Shown: in pieces, positions 1 through 9,076 of the stretch
Layout of the letters: every line of letters begins with the position of its first letter
Position numbering within the stretch: position 1 is the first letter of the stretch
Origin: Fervidibacillus halotolerans
Lineage (GTDB): Bacteria > Bacillota > Bacilli > Bacillales > Caldibacillaceae
Direction of reading: 5' to 3'
DNA length: 64,000 nt
Assembly (NCBI RefSeq): GCF_026547205.1
Contig: NZ_CP106877.1
Span: forward strand, 946,001 to 1,010,000
The notes under the pieces: model-generated
Database searches by the model: none
The model's input: only the letters and a program-made list of their open reading frames with translations
Told to the model about the DNA's origin: nothing
Position numbers and translations under genes: made by a program

Positions 1-789
1 AAGATCGGGTATAAAAACAATGAGACCTTGTATCAAGATTTTTTGACAGGAAAGATCAAAAATAATGCTGAATATTTAACTGATGAAACAATATATATTG
101 AAAAGTTTGAAGAGTTTCCAATATATATGGGAAGGGGTAATGAATCAAAAAAGAAAAATGATTTCCTTGAAGCTTTTAAAATAGTAGCTACAACTTACAT
201 TAATTATGATCGTGAAATTATTATGAATGAGAGATTTTGGCATTCTTTATTACTAACAGAAATGCAGGAATATATTTTAAAAAAATATCCTGAAGTTCGA
301 GAAAGTGAAAGTAAATTTAAAAATATTGTATTGAAGAAATTTGACTGGGAGAATTATATATATAAAACAATTCTAGGTGCCCAGTATATTCATGATAATA
401 TTAAGGATCCAACTGATCATCAACGTTATTATGAACTCATTATAGACAACCTTGATCTTTATAACTACATAATTAAATACGAAATATTTAGAAATGATGC
501 TTTTTTAATTAATATATTGGATATTGTTGATGAATTAAACATTTCAAAATTAATGAAAACCAAAATTCCAGGTAGGGAAGATCTTGGTGAAGATGAGCGT
601 TATGGAAGACGGGTGATATTTGAATTTAATAAATCATATCCAATTGTTATGGCTCCTATGCTTGAAAAAGAAGAATTAAAAAAATACTTCCTAAAATATT
701 TAAGTTATTACTATTCATCAGCCTTAAAATGGCTTGATAGTGATTCCCATGAAAATGTGGAAGAATTAGATGCTGTTGTGAAACAGTAG
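1..789 (+). CDS. Unknown protein, 3' part only
   Basis: The reading frame is open from base 1, so this is the C-terminal part (at least 262 residues) of a gene that begins outside the window. A TTG at 28 could serve as a start but has no ribosome binding site. The protein is acidic and rich in Lys, Glu, Asn, Ile and Tyr, with no signal peptide, membrane segment or motif I recognise. The high AT content and the decayed ISL3 relic immediately downstream suggest an accessory locus. No function is assigned. Confidence 0.6.
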   Translation, partial: KIGYKNNETLYQDFLTGKIKNNAEYLTDETIYIEKFEEFPIYMGRGNESKKKNDFLEAFKIVATTYINYDREIIMNERFWHSLLLTEMQEYILKKYPEVRESESKFKNIVLKKFDWENYIYKTILGAQYIHDNIKDPTDHQRYYELIIDNLDLYNYIIKYEIFRNDAFLINILDIVDELNISKLMKTKIPGREDLGEDERYGRRVIFEFNKSYPIVMAPMLEKEELKKYFLKYLSYYYSSALKWLDSDSHENVEELDAVVKQ

Positions 790-819
790 GATTCGATGAA
801 ACTTATCAAGAAAGCTTCA

Positions 820-1425
820 ATTAATGATTCATCCCCACTTTTTGTGATTTTTGCAAAAAGAAGAAAAAACTTACGAAAACCTAGCAATAACGATTCAAAT
901 CATCGTTTTGGTCAAGTGAGCGTCTTATCATAAAGTGATTTAATCCGTCCGTTAACGACGATCGTCATTAATAAATACTATGTTATTCAAAAAGTCACAC
1001 AAGCCTTTGACATAGTTAGAAAAGGATTCGCAAAAAATAAAAAATGCACGGTTCCTCCTGTTGAAAGGATGTGAATCCTTACAGGGTCATCAGAAAGTAC
1101 ACTTGGAAGAAATCTTAGAAGAGTACCCAGAACTTGTTTGTGCACACTATTAAAAGGAACTATTTCGAGATTTCTATAAGTTGGCCTACGATGATGCCCA
1201 TGATCTTTTCGAAGAGTGGATTCAATTAGCACGGAATAGTCCTAACCCATCTTTTCATAAAGTGGCCAAGTGGAGATCACCCATACTCCAATATTTTTTA
1301 TCGCCATACTCGAATGTCTGAACTGAAGGAACCAACTATAAAATCAAAAATATAAGACGGAGGATTTATGGATATCGGAATCTAAAGCGATTTCTATTTC
1401 GTGTATTTTTGGAATGTAAGGGGAA
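820..1425 (+). pseudogene. ISL3-family transposase relic
   Basis: Translating the three forward frames piecewise gives a mosaic typical of the C-terminal half of ISL3 transposases. It includes a stretch reading NARFLLLKG and, near 1333-1420, TNYKIKNIRRRIYGYRNL, which matches the conserved ISL3 end motif. The mosaic is broken by several in-frame stops and frame changes, and the N-terminal part is missing. The copy is therefore dead. The ISL3 assignment rests on recalled family motifs. No clear terminal inverted repeats were found. Confidence 0.65.
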
Positions 1426-1660
1426 AGGCTCTTTTTCAGCAGCTAACATGATAGTTGGTAGAATGGCAGCCGTTAAGGAAGACACTTGACAACTCCCATT
1501 CTTCCAACTTAGTGGTCAGTAAGCTGACGAAGGAGCATGCTCTAGATCGAGTATCAATCTCGCTAACTTATTTCCAGAATTGTGTGAACATCACAGAATA
1601 TGGTGATGAGACGAAATTTATAACTTTGAGCCGAATTTGTTTATCAAATTTTTGAAATAA

Positions 1661-2056
1661 CAAAATATTAAACATGCAAATATTCAAGAAACAAATGACA
1701 ACAAAAATAGAGGTAAAATAAAAGTCTCTGAGAGCAATGCTAAAACAGTAATTGAAATTAAAGACAATGAATATAGTCATCAAGACATAATCAAAATAGT
1801 AGAATATATTAATAAACATAAATCCATTAAAAAAGCAGAAAAATCCTTTGGTATTTCCTCAGTTAACATTAGGTTAAAGGTAAAAACCCACGGATTTCAC
1901 TATTATAGTCTGTTTGATATATGGCCGAAAAAGTCAAGAAGGGAATTAATTGATGAATATAAAGAAAAATTAGATGAAGGAATAGTTACATATAAAGATT
2001 TAAAAATTAATGGTGTTGATATAGAACGTTTTAAGGAAGAGCTAAGAAAGAATTAA
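1661..2056 (+). pseudogene. Headless gene fragment, unknown
   Basis: A frame stays open for 131 codons after the stop at 1658-1660 but has no ATG, GTG or TTG near its beginning and no ribosome binding site. The translation is lysine and glutamate rich, with a segment resembling a helix-turn-helix (IKKAEKSFGISSVNIRLKV) and an orderly C-terminal end. It looks like the 3' part of a gene whose start was lost in the same decay that produced the adjacent ISL3 relic. The original function is unknown. Confidence 0.4.
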
Positions 2057-2258
2057 TATTTAGATGCTAAGTGGATAAAAACCAATTATTACGAAGGATC
2101 AGGTAGATTTATGAATGAAATTATAATATGAAAGAAAAGGATTATTATGATTTAATGTAGATTAAAAATACGAAATAGTAGTAATCAGTCTGTATCTTTT
2201 TTTGTTCGTATGTTATAATATTTTTGAATAATCTAACTGGTAAAAGGTGGGAGAATGT

Positions 2259-2444
2259 GTGGCTTCATCAGTTTTAACCATTGTAAAAATAATTCTTTTA
2301 CTTACGGTTATCGGATTATTTATATGGGCTCTGATCGGTGAGAAAAATAAGGAGAAAAATGATTATGAAACCTTTAAATACGGGAAATATATGATATATT
2401 TATTGGTTTTAGAAGTCGGGATTTTAATCATTTTTGATTTTTAA
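2259..2444 (+). CDS. Small two-helix membrane protein
   Basis: This encodes 61 residues. I choose the GTG at 2259 because the purine run GGTGGGAG (2246-2253) then lies at normal spacing; the GTG at 2247 would fall inside that run. Two hydrophobic segments (about residues 4-23 and 42-60) flank a charged Lys/Glu/Asn loop, so it should be a small integral membrane protein. No family is recognised. It is followed by a bidirectional terminator shared with pcp. Confidence 0.5.
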   Translation: MASSVLTIVKIILLLTVIGLFIWALIGEKNKEKNDYETFKYGKYMIYLLVLEVGILIIFDF

Positions 2445-2493
2445 TGTATATAAAATTTGTCGTTTATAGCTTGAGATGATTGGATAAAAGATT

Positions 2494-2530
2494 AGATCTG
2501 CCAGTGTAGTTTGACTTGGCAGATCTTTTC
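2494..2530. terminator. Bidirectional hairpin between small gene and pcp
   Basis: AGATCTGCCA (2494-2503) pairs perfectly with TGGCAGATCT (2517-2526), giving a 10-bp stem. It is followed by TTTTC on the + strand and by an AATCTTTTATC tract on the - strand. It lies between convergent genes. Confidence 0.8.
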
Positions 2531-2539
2531 TACGTTTAT

Positions 2540-3187
2540 TCAATGAATGGCTCCGCCTGATTCACAAATATCTTCTTGTTCTTTGGCGGAAGTGATAGAG
2601 GCAATTTCAATTCCCTTTACAATGAGATCGAGGCTAAGGCTTGGTGCGTTTTTTTCAATTGTTTGTTCTGGAATATACGGAATATGGATGAATCCACCGC
2701 GAATACTAGGTGCCTGTTTTTCTAAATAGTTCATCACACCGTAAAAGAGATGATTACAAACGAAAGTACCTGCACTGTTTGAAACGCTCGAAGGGATACC
2801 CGCTTTTCGCATTTCTTTTACGATCCGCTTGATCGGTAATGTTGAAAAATAGGCAGCAGGACCGTTCGGATCAATGGGTTCGTCAATCGGTTGATTGGTT
2901 TCATTATCTGGGATCCTTGCGTCATCCACATTGATTGCGATTCTTTCCGGCGTGATTTGTGCCCGGCCGCCAGCTTGTCCAATACAAATGACCACATCCG
3001 GTTGTTCCTTTTTGATTGCTTCGATGACGACTTGAATCGATTTATGGAAAACCGTTGGCACCTCTTGAGCAACAATTACCACATCTTCAATGACTTTTCC
3101 ATCTAACCGTTTCACAACTTCTAAGGAAGGATTCAAGTGTTCATTGCCAAAGGGATCAAAACCTGTAATTAATACTTTCTTTTTCAT
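2540..3187 (-). CDS. pcp: Pyrrolidone-carboxylate peptidase
   Basis: This cytosolic cysteine peptidase (family C15) removes N-terminal pyroglutamate from peptides. The 215-residue length is normal for the family. Hallmarks seen are the N-terminal ITGFDPFG motif, the ERIAINVDDARIPDN segment, the catalytic Cys context SNSAGTFVCNHLFY and the catalytic His in GGFIHIPYIPEQ. The start at 3187 has AGGAGG about 8 bases upstream. It is a single gene, convergent with the small membrane protein gene and divergent from the TPR protein gene. The last roughly 15 residues form an unremarkable acidic tail. Confidence 0.95.
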   Translation of the reverse strand: MKKKVLITGFDPFGNEHLNPSLEVVKRLDGKVIEDVVIVAQEVPTVFHKSIQVVIEAIKKEQPDVVICIGQAGGRAQITPERIAINVDDARIPDNETNQPIDEPIDPNGPAAYFSTLPIKRIVKEMRKAGIPSSVSNSAGTFVCNHLFYGVMNYLEKQAPSIRGGFIHIPYIPEQTIEKNAPSLSLDLIVKGIEIASITSAKEQEDICESGGAIH

Positions 3188-3466
3188 CGTCCAAAACCTC
3201 CTGATTTACGAAAGGTATACTTTGAAAATCGATTTTCCCGTTTCCTCTATTAAAACAATAGAGAAATCTCATCTTATGTTTCTATTCATTTTATCATACG
3301 AAAAGGAGAAATGAAGGAGGGTTTGAATCGGAGTAATCATTCCTAAAATGGGATAGGTAGTGAAAAAGGGGAAAATAATTAACTATAAATTTATTATGTG
3401 AATTAAAGTTTTTAAAAACCAATCATAACAATCTTTTATTTTCAAAAATAAGAGGGAGGGAGAAGT

Positions 3467-4501
3467 TTGCATGCACGTGAATTAAGACGTTTGTCAATTG
3501 AACAATTACTGAAATTAAAACCGGAAGTTGTTTTGAATCATTTTTCGGAACAGCCGTATTCCTCCTACACATTGATTGAATTTTACAAAGAGTTGTATCG
3601 AAAATTGAAGATGGATCGCACAACCAAGTATGATGGTCTCCTGAATGAAACAAAAGGGAATTTGATTCAAGCCTTAATTCAATACGGAACATATTTGAAA
3701 ATGGAAGGCAAGAAGGATCAACGGGTGGCAAAGGATTGTTTGAAAGAGGCATTACGTATTGATCGGAATTTGCCAATTGCCCACTATCGGATCGGATTTC
3801 TAGCGTATCAAGAAAAAAGATATGACGAGGCACTAATCCATTTTCAACAAGCTCTTTCCATTCCTGAAGGAAATATCGAAACAAAATATGCATTAAATGA
3901 ACGGCAAAAACGGTATGCAAAGTTGTACTTTATTAATTGCAGTCTTCATCTTGCAACAGAACTAAATGAAACATTGGATTCCTTTGATGATGAAATCGAA
4001 CCATTGCCGGGATATGATTTTTCACCGTATTTTGACATGATTCACCGGAACGAAGAATATTTAGGTAGACATAAAATTATTACACGTGATGGAGAAACAT
4101 TTTGTTTTAAAGATGAGATTGACGAATACTTAGATCAGGAAAATACAATCGTACTATATTTTTCCGATCATGAAAACGTAGTTTGTTTCAACGGAAAACA
4201 ACGAACACTTCATAAGAATCGGGCGGAACTTTTACGATATCTTTTGTTATACGGAAAAAACACGCGCCCCATAATGATGCGGGATTTATCCGATTTAATT
4301 TCCACTCACCAAACAGGTGATCAAAATAACGATGCATACCGCCAAGCCATTCGGAGATTAAGGGATGACTTGGAACAAATCGGCTTGTCAAGACAATTAA
4401 TAAAGTCGAAACCATATGACGGAATTCCTGGATATTATTTCACGGATGACATTCCATTCACCATCATTCATCGACCGGATGTTGATTTTATCCTTCCGTA
4501 A
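3467..4501 (+). CDS. TPR protein with C-terminal winged-helix domain
   Basis: This 344-residue soluble protein starts at a TTG (3467) preceded by GAGGGAGGGAG; the nearby ATG is out of frame and quickly stopped. Residues about 60-140 form TPR-like helices, including the repeat signature AHYRIGFLAYQEKRYDEALIHF. Residues about 245-335 look like an OmpR-type winged helix: a short beta element (VVCFNGKQRTL), a leucine-rich helix and AYRQAIRRLRDDLEQIG as the likely recognition helix, then a wing ending GYYF. The combination suggests a regulator sensing a protein or peptide partner through the TPRs. No target is evident; the peptidase downstream is 270 bases away. Confidence 0.6.
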   Translation: MHARELRRLSIEQLLKLKPEVVLNHFSEQPYSSYTLIEFYKELYRKLKMDRTTKYDGLLNETKGNLIQALIQYGTYLKMEGKKDQRVAKDCLKEALRIDRNLPIAHYRIGFLAYQEKRYDEALIHFQQALSIPEGNIETKYALNERQKRYAKLYFINCSLHLATELNETLDSFDDEIEPLPGYDFSPYFDMIHRNEEYLGRHKIITRDGETFCFKDEIDEYLDQENTIVLYFSDHENVVCFNGKQRTLHKNRAELLRYLLLYGKNTRPIMMRDLSDLISTHQTGDQNNDAYRQAIRRLRDDLEQIGLSRQLIKSKPYDGIPGYYFTDDIPFTIIHRPDVDFILP

Positions 4502-4708
4502 TCGTCTATTTCCTTTAAACTTGTATCTGTTTGCAATAGAAAGCAGGTGAATGTAACTTCCTTTAAACCTAATACAACGAATTACCATATATGTTCGTTT
4601 TTCTAGGATGAATTCATTGGGTGTACTTGTTTAGATCCACCCACATAAAAATTCCCACGGTTTATCCCTTTTCCTTTAGATATTCTGTTTTTTATTCCTT
4701 CTGTCTCT

Positions 4709-4724
4709 GTGACAGGGGTGTCAC
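4709..4724. promoter_or_regulatory. GTGACA-GGGG-TGTCAC palindrome upstream of peptidase gene
   Basis: A perfect 6-bp inverted repeat around GGGG lies 50 bases before the peptidase start. It is followed by TATACT at 4735-4740, a good -10 hexamer. It may be an operator overlapping the -35 region. This is inference from symmetry only. Confidence 0.35.
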
Positions 4725-4774
4725 CGTCTCCAAGTATACTGAAGGTAAATTAAAAGATAAGAGGAGATGGTGAA

Positions 4775-6184
4775 ATGAAAACATGGAATCAATTGTTTGT
4801 TCGGCACGGTTGGTTAGTGAAAGAAGTGGAAAGAAATGTTTTCGATTGCAGTGGTGAACGGAAAGAAAATATTACGTTTTTGCAAAAATCGTTACAAAAA
4901 GTTGGAGCAAATTTTTCATTGGAAGGCATGCGGCTGTACATCCAATCTGAACCTGTCCACGAAAAGGAGTGGATACGGGTACTTGATTTTGAACATCGGG
5001 GAAGAACTGAAAGGCTTTTTGATTTCGAGAACGAAGAAATGATTATTAATGAAATTGATACGTATATCGCTGGAGTTGTCCGACAATTGAATCGACTTGG
5101 ATTTTATACAAGAATGTCTTGTGATGGACATGAACGGAGAATGCCTTCAATTCACTTCTTAAGAACGGATCAAATGGTTGAAATTGTCATGTTGTTTCAA
5201 TGGTTAGGTGTTAGTGAGTTATGGAATAGAAGTGAATTCAATCGTAATAATCGGCTTTCCCTCCCAGTAAACCGGTCGTTTTTGCTCGAATTGGCTGAAA
5301 GGCTCAGCTTCCTGGAAAAAGACTGGATAGAAAAAGGCAAAACATTTATTGAGGAAAAAATTTTTCAACAAAAATTGGAACAATTGCTTTCGATTCCAGG
5401 AGAAAGCGGAAATGAAACAGACATTCGCAGCTTCGTCGTCGAGCAGTTGACCCCGTTTGTCGACCATATCGCAATCGACCATTACGGAAACATTTTAGCG
5501 GAGAAAACGGGCAGGCGTATCGGACCGGTCATCCTTTTGAATGCCCACTTAGATACACGTGAACCGATTGTTGAGGGGCGAAAAATCATTAAGAAAGGAA
5601 ACATTTGGTCATCCGATGCCGGCATATTAGGAGCAGATGACCGGGCAGGGGTGGCTATTTTGCTTCAAATTGCAGAACAACTCCATCGACAAATGAATAT
5701 TGGTACGGTGAAATTTGCCTTTACTGTTGAAGAAGAAATCGGCCTAGTAGGGGCAAAGCATGTGGAAGACTATTTCCTCTGGAACGTGGATGCAGCAATC
5801 GTCGTTGACCGCCGCGGAACAGGAGACATTGTGACGTCCTTTGGTGAAAGCATTCCTTATTGCAATCCGTTATATGGACAATTTTTCGAAATGGTCGCAC
5901 AACAAGCGGGGCAGTCCGGTTGGAAATGCACACCAGGTGGAAGTAGCGATACACATATTTGGGCCTCTCACGGTATTGAAAGTGTGAATTTATCGGTTGG
6001 ATACGGAAATGAACATACAGATATGGAGATTTTGGATGTAAAAGCTTGTTTCCGAACTTATCAACTCGTCAAAGAAGCCATTTTGCAACCGGAATTACTT
6101 CGAATGGTACTAAGAACGATTCGGCAACAAATTCGACGGGATCAGACGAGAGGAAGGAATAATTCCCTTTATTTAATGAGTTAG
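4775..6184 (+). CDS. M20/M42-type zinc exopeptidase with extra N-terminal domain
   Basis: This 469-residue protein has a C-terminal half (from about 205) that is a co-catalytic metallopeptidase. It shows the metal ligands in order: His and Asp of LLNAHLDTRE (about 257/259), Asp of GADDRAG (about 286), the catalytic Glu pair in VEEEIGLVGA (about 318), Asp of VVDRRG (about 344) and His of GNEHTDME (about 412). The set is complete, so activity is expected, probably di- or tripeptide or aminopeptidase cleavage in the cytoplasm. Residues 1-200 form a separate domain I do not recognise, with a conserved-looking SCDGHERR stretch. The start ATG follows AAGAGGAGATGG. The gene is monocistronic, ending at a strong terminator. 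Confidence 0.75.
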   Translation: MKTWNQLFVRHGWLVKEVERNVFDCSGERKENITFLQKSLQKVGANFSLEGMRLYIQSEPVHEKEWIRVLDFEHRGRTERLFDFENEEMIINEIDTYIAGVVRQLNRLGFYTRMSCDGHERRMPSIHFLRTDQMVEIVMLFQWLGVSELWNRSEFNRNNRLSLPVNRSFLLELAERLSFLEKDWIEKGKTFIEEKIFQQKLEQLLSIPGESGNETDIRSFVVEQLTPFVDHIAIDHYGNILAEKTGRRIGPVILLNAHLDTREPIVEGRKIIKKGNIWSSDAGILGADDRAGVAILLQIAEQLHRQMNIGTVKFAFTVEEEIGLVGAKHVEDYFLWNVDAAIVVDRRGTGDIVTSFGESIPYCNPLYGQFFEMVAQQAGQSGWKCTPGGSSDTHIWASHGIESVNLSVGYGNEHTDMEILDVKACFRTYQLVKEAILQPELLRMVLRTIRQQIRRDQTRGRNNSLYLMS

Positions 6185-6274
6185 GGTACTAAGTGTCCTG
6201 AAACCGGAGGAGAAAATTTTGCAAATGTGTCATGTGAACTTTGAATATTTTTGGATTTAAGAACTACCTGTTTC

Positions 6275-6318
6275 CCTATTGTGAGCATCTACTTTCGATG
6301 CCCACAATAGGTTTTTTT
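6275..6318 (+). terminator. Terminator after peptidase gene
   Basis: CCTATTGTG (6275-6283) pairs with CCACAATAGG (6302-6311), with an inner GCATC/GATGC stem, followed by seven T residues. Confidence 0.85.
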
Positions 6319-6408
6319 ATGAATCCCCAGGTGAATAACCAGATTTGAATATTCCTATTTCATCGTCCTTTCTTGCTGTCTAAAATCTTGGAACCATTAT
6401 GAATTGAC

Positions 6409-6558
6409 ATGGACGCCCAAGAATTAAATAAATATATCGATGCGGTGTTTTCCATTCAGACGGAGTGCCGACCGTTGCAAGATGCATTGAAACCGGAAAT
6501 TGCTGCAAGTCAAATAGAAATAACGGCCGAACAAATTGCCCGACTGTTACGATTTTGA
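6409..6558 (+). other. Possible gene fragment (49 codons)
   Basis: An ATG-initiated 49-codon frame encodes a soluble, slightly acidic peptide ending in AEQIARLLRF. There is no convincing ribosome binding site and the 6320-6660 stretch holds no other gene. It could be a relic of a larger helix-turn-helix protein or chance. Low confidence. Confidence 0.2.
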
Positions 6559-7087
6559 AAAGGAAATTGAGTATTAACGAATCCTCACTTATTTGGTAAA
6601 GTAACGGAAGAGGGATTGATGTGTGATGCCATCTTTGAATGGAACAGGTGGGGATCGATTTTGAAGCGGAAAAGAAAGATCTTTCTTATTAGTCTACTTG
6701 CGATCATTTTGTTTGTAATTGGCGGATTTTTCCTATATACATCCGATTACTATCGGGCAGATGAACTAGCTCAAAAAATATTATTGAGTGAAAATGTTCA
6801 GAAAGAAGAAGGAATGTGGTTTTTCCTCCCGGATGAAGGGAAGGATCAAAACGTGGGAATTATTTTTTATCCCGGCGGTAAGGTGGAAGAGACTGCCTAT
6901 GCTCCACTACTTGCGAAACTGGCTGAAAAAGGAATTACTTCTGTTTTAACATCTTTCCGAAAGAAGTCTCCCACTTCTAAACGAAGTGAAAGTGGGAGAT
7001 GAATTTCGGTTAGGCGTAGGTATGAGTTGTCTCTTTTTTTGTGTTATAATATAATCAGTATTATAAAAACGAAAGGCTGTTTTACCA

Positions 7088-7486
7088 ATGAAATTAGATA
7101 ATAATAACCATTCAGTGTTCCTCCTGTATTATCATCTTGTTCTGGTGGTAAAATATCGCAGACCAGTGATTGATGATACCATATCTGACTATGCAAAAGA
7201 TATGTTTGTGAGACTGGGTAAAAATTACAATATTTCCTTAGTCGAATGGAATCACGATAGGGACCATGTGCATATTTTGTTCAAAGCACATCCGAATAGC
7301 GAACTGTCAAAGTTCATCAATGCCTATAAAAGTGCAAGTTCTCGACTGATCAAAAAGCATTTTCCGGAAGTGAAAAGAAAACTGTGGAAAGAATATTTTT
7401 GGTCAAGAAGCTTTTGCCTGCTTACAACGGGTGGTGCACCCATTGAAGTCAAAAAAAAATATATAGAAAATCAAGGGATGAAGTGA
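7088..7486 (+). CDS. tnpA: IS200-type Y1 HUH transposase
   Basis: This 132-residue single-strand DNA transposase cuts and rejoins the element's hairpin ends. The metal-binding HUH motif is in HDRDHVHILF, and the catalytic tyrosine is in the C-terminal KKKYIENQG. The conserved KLWKEYFWSRSF segment lies between them. Its length matches family members of about 130-150 residues, so it appears complete. ATG 7088 has a weak upstream AAAGG. It is followed 12 bases later by tnpB in the same direction. Confidence 0.92.
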   Translation: MKLDNNNHSVFLLYYHLVLVVKYRRPVIDDTISDYAKDMFVRLGKNYNISLVEWNHDRDHVHILFKAHPNSELSKFINAYKSASSRLIKKHFPEVKRKLWKEYFWSRSFCLLTTGGAPIEVKKKYIENQGMK

Positions 7487-7498
7487 TGGGGTGTCGAT

Positions 7499-8608
7499 AT
7501 GGCAAACAAAGCCTATCAGTTCCGTCTGTACCCAACAAAAGAACAAGAACAACTGCTCGCCAAAACCTTTGGTTGTGTCCGTTTCGTTTACAACAAAATG
7601 CTTGAAGAACGTATACAAATTTATGAAAAGTTCAAAGACGATAAAGAAGCTTTGAAAAAACAAACATTTCCGACCCCTGCCAAGTACAAAAAGGAGTTTC
7701 CTTGGCTTAAAGAAGTGGATAGCCTTGCGCTGGCAAACGCCCAATTGAATTTGCAGAAAGCGTTTCAAAATTTCTTTTCCGGTCGTGCTGGATTTCCGAA
7801 GTTCAAAAATCGCAAGGCGAAACAGTCGTACACCACAAATGTGGTCAATGGCAACATTAAGCTTTCAGATGGCTATATCAAGTTACCTAAACTGAAATGG
7901 GTCAAGTTCAAGCAACATCGGGAGATTCCTGCCCACCATATCATCAAAGCTTGTACGCTTACGAAAACAAAAACAGGAAAATACTTCATCTCCATTCTGA
8001 CTGAGTATAAACACCAACCGGTTCCAAAAGAAATAAAAAACGTTGTTGGGCTCGATTTTTCCATGAATACGCTGTATGTCGATAGCGAGGGTAAGAGAGC
8101 CAATTATCCTCGATTCTATCGGCAAGCGTTAGAAAAACTAACCCGAGAGCAACGGGTGCTGTCACGCCGCAGGAAAGGTTCCAACCGTTGGCACAAACAG
8201 CGTCTGAAAGTTGCAAAGCTACATGAAAAAATTTCGAACCAACGAAAAGACTTTCTGCATAAGGAGTCGCACAAATTAGCGAAACTTTATGATTGCGTGG
8301 TCATCGAAGACCTCAACATGAAAGGGATGTCACAAGCCCTCCATTTCGGTCAAAGCGTACATGACAACGGCTGGGGCATGTTCACCTCTTTCCTTCAGTA
8401 CAAGTTGGCAGAACAGGGGAAGAAACTGATCAAAATCGACAAATGGTTTCCCTCATCCAAAACGTGTTCGTGTTGCGGTCAAGTCAGGGAGTCGCTATCG
8501 CTTTCTGAGCGTACATTCCGCTGTGAATGTGGATTCGAGAGCGACAGGGACGTCAATGCAGCAATCAATATCAAACATGAGGGCATGAAACGATTAGCGA
8601 TAGCCTAA
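7499..8608 (+). CDS. tnpB: RNA-guided nuclease TnpB (IS605 OrfB)
   Basis: This 369-residue protein belongs to the family of small RNA-guided DNA nucleases ancestral to Cas12. Known members use a guide RNA made from the element's right end and require a motif equal to the insertion target next to the cleaved site. Intact features seen here are the N-terminal YQFRLYPTKEQE helix, RuvC-I Asp in VGLDFSM, RuvC-II Glu in VVIEDLNMKGM, the zinc ribbon CSCCG...CECG and RuvC-III Asp in SDRDVNAA. No disruptions were seen. It lies 12 bases after tnpA, with its 3' end running into the guide RNA region. Confidence 0.92.
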   Translation: MANKAYQFRLYPTKEQEQLLAKTFGCVRFVYNKMLEERIQIYEKFKDDKEALKKQTFPTPAKYKKEFPWLKEVDSLALANAQLNLQKAFQNFFSGRAGFPKFKNRKAKQSYTTNVVNGNIKLSDGYIKLPKLKWVKFKQHREIPAHHIIKACTLTKTKTGKYFISILTEYKHQPVPKEIKNVVGLDFSMNTLYVDSEGKRANYPRFYRQALEKLTREQRVLSRRRKGSNRWHKQRLKVAKLHEKISNQRKDFLHKESHKLAKLYDCVVIEDLNMKGMSQALHFGQSVHDNGWGMFTSFLQYKLAEQGKKLIKIDKWFPSSKTCSCCGQVRESLSLSERTFRCECGFESDRDVNAAINIKHEGMKRLAIA

Positions 8609-8722
8609 CTTGTCCTCGAACCGTGGGGCACACGGGGATCGCTCGGTCAACTTCCCATCATGAGATGGGATTACCCGAGAAGCCCCCACCTCTAAGCGAA
8701 GCATAGGTGGTGGGAGTATGTC
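8560..8722 (+). ncRNA. Probable TnpB guide (omega/right-end) RNA
   Basis: The DNA from the 3' end of tnpB to the right boundary is structured, with a TCCCATC/GATGGGA hairpin near 8653-8670 and the terminal CCACCT/AGGTGG hairpin. This is the usual location of the TnpB guide RNA scaffold. The guide would be read from the flank starting at 8723 (ACTCGAAATGCC). Inferred from position and family knowledge; the 5' end is approximate. Confidence 0.45.
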
Positions 8723-9076
8723 ACTCGAAATGCCTTTCCACTTGGCAATCTTTAATATTGATGGAGCAGATGCTGTTTATGAGAAGTTTCCTGAAATTGA
8801 CCATTGGTTTTTGGCCGGTCATTCCCTTGGTGGGGCAATGGGTAGTAGTTATGCCAATAAACACGAAGACCAACTTTCCGGACTCATTTTACTCGGTGCA
8901 TATCCAACCGATGAGCCAACGATTCCGACGATTGCTATATACGGAAGTGAAGATCAAGTGCTGGACAAGGAGAAATTAAAGGTTGTAGAAAATCGCATTG
9001 AAATTACTGGAGGAAATCACGCCGGTTTTGGAAATTACGGTGAACAGGGACTGTCCCCTTCATTCGCTTGAAAAAT

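Larger units (their letters stand above)
6951..8722 (+). mobile_element. IS200/IS605-family insertion sequence (tnpA + tnpB)
   Basis: The 1,772-base element lies 3' of TTTAAC (6945-6950). The left end has a subterminal hairpin (CTCCCACTT at 6968-6976 with AAGTGGGAG at 6990-6998). The right end has a related one (CCACCT about 8686-8691 with AGGTGG 8705-8710) sharing a CTAARCGAAG loop. There are no terminal inverted repeats or target duplication, as expected for single-strand peel-and-paste transposition. Boundaries were set by restoring the interrupted hydrolase frame. Both genes are intact, so the copy may be active. Confidence 0.85.
6661..9071 (+). pseudogene. Alpha/beta hydrolase split by IS200/IS605
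   Basis: The N-terminal part (from TTG 6661 after GGTGGGGA) has a membrane anchor (residues about 6-25) and the FYPGGKVEETAYAPLL motif of anchored alpha/beta hydrolases. The reading frame resumes at 8723 with MPFHLAIFN, the nucleophile elbow AGHSLGG, the acid region IYGSEDQV and the histidine motif GGNHAGFGNYGEQ. Excising 6951-8722 rejoins the frame exactly as V-L-T-L-E-M-P-F-H. The host gene is therefore interrupted, though its catalytic residues all survive in the DNA. The C-terminus after GEQ diverges within a few codons and looks shortened compared with relatives. Confidence 0.8.

Noticed and set aside
3423-3920. Long minus-strand open frame opposite the TPR protein gene
   Set aside because: It is antisense to a gene with a good start and domains, has no ribosome binding site, and its composition is that of a shadow frame.
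7403-7768. Minus-strand open frame across the tnpA/tnpB junction
   Set aside because: Phe-rich translation typical of the complement of Lys-rich coding sequence; it covers two genuine transposon genes.
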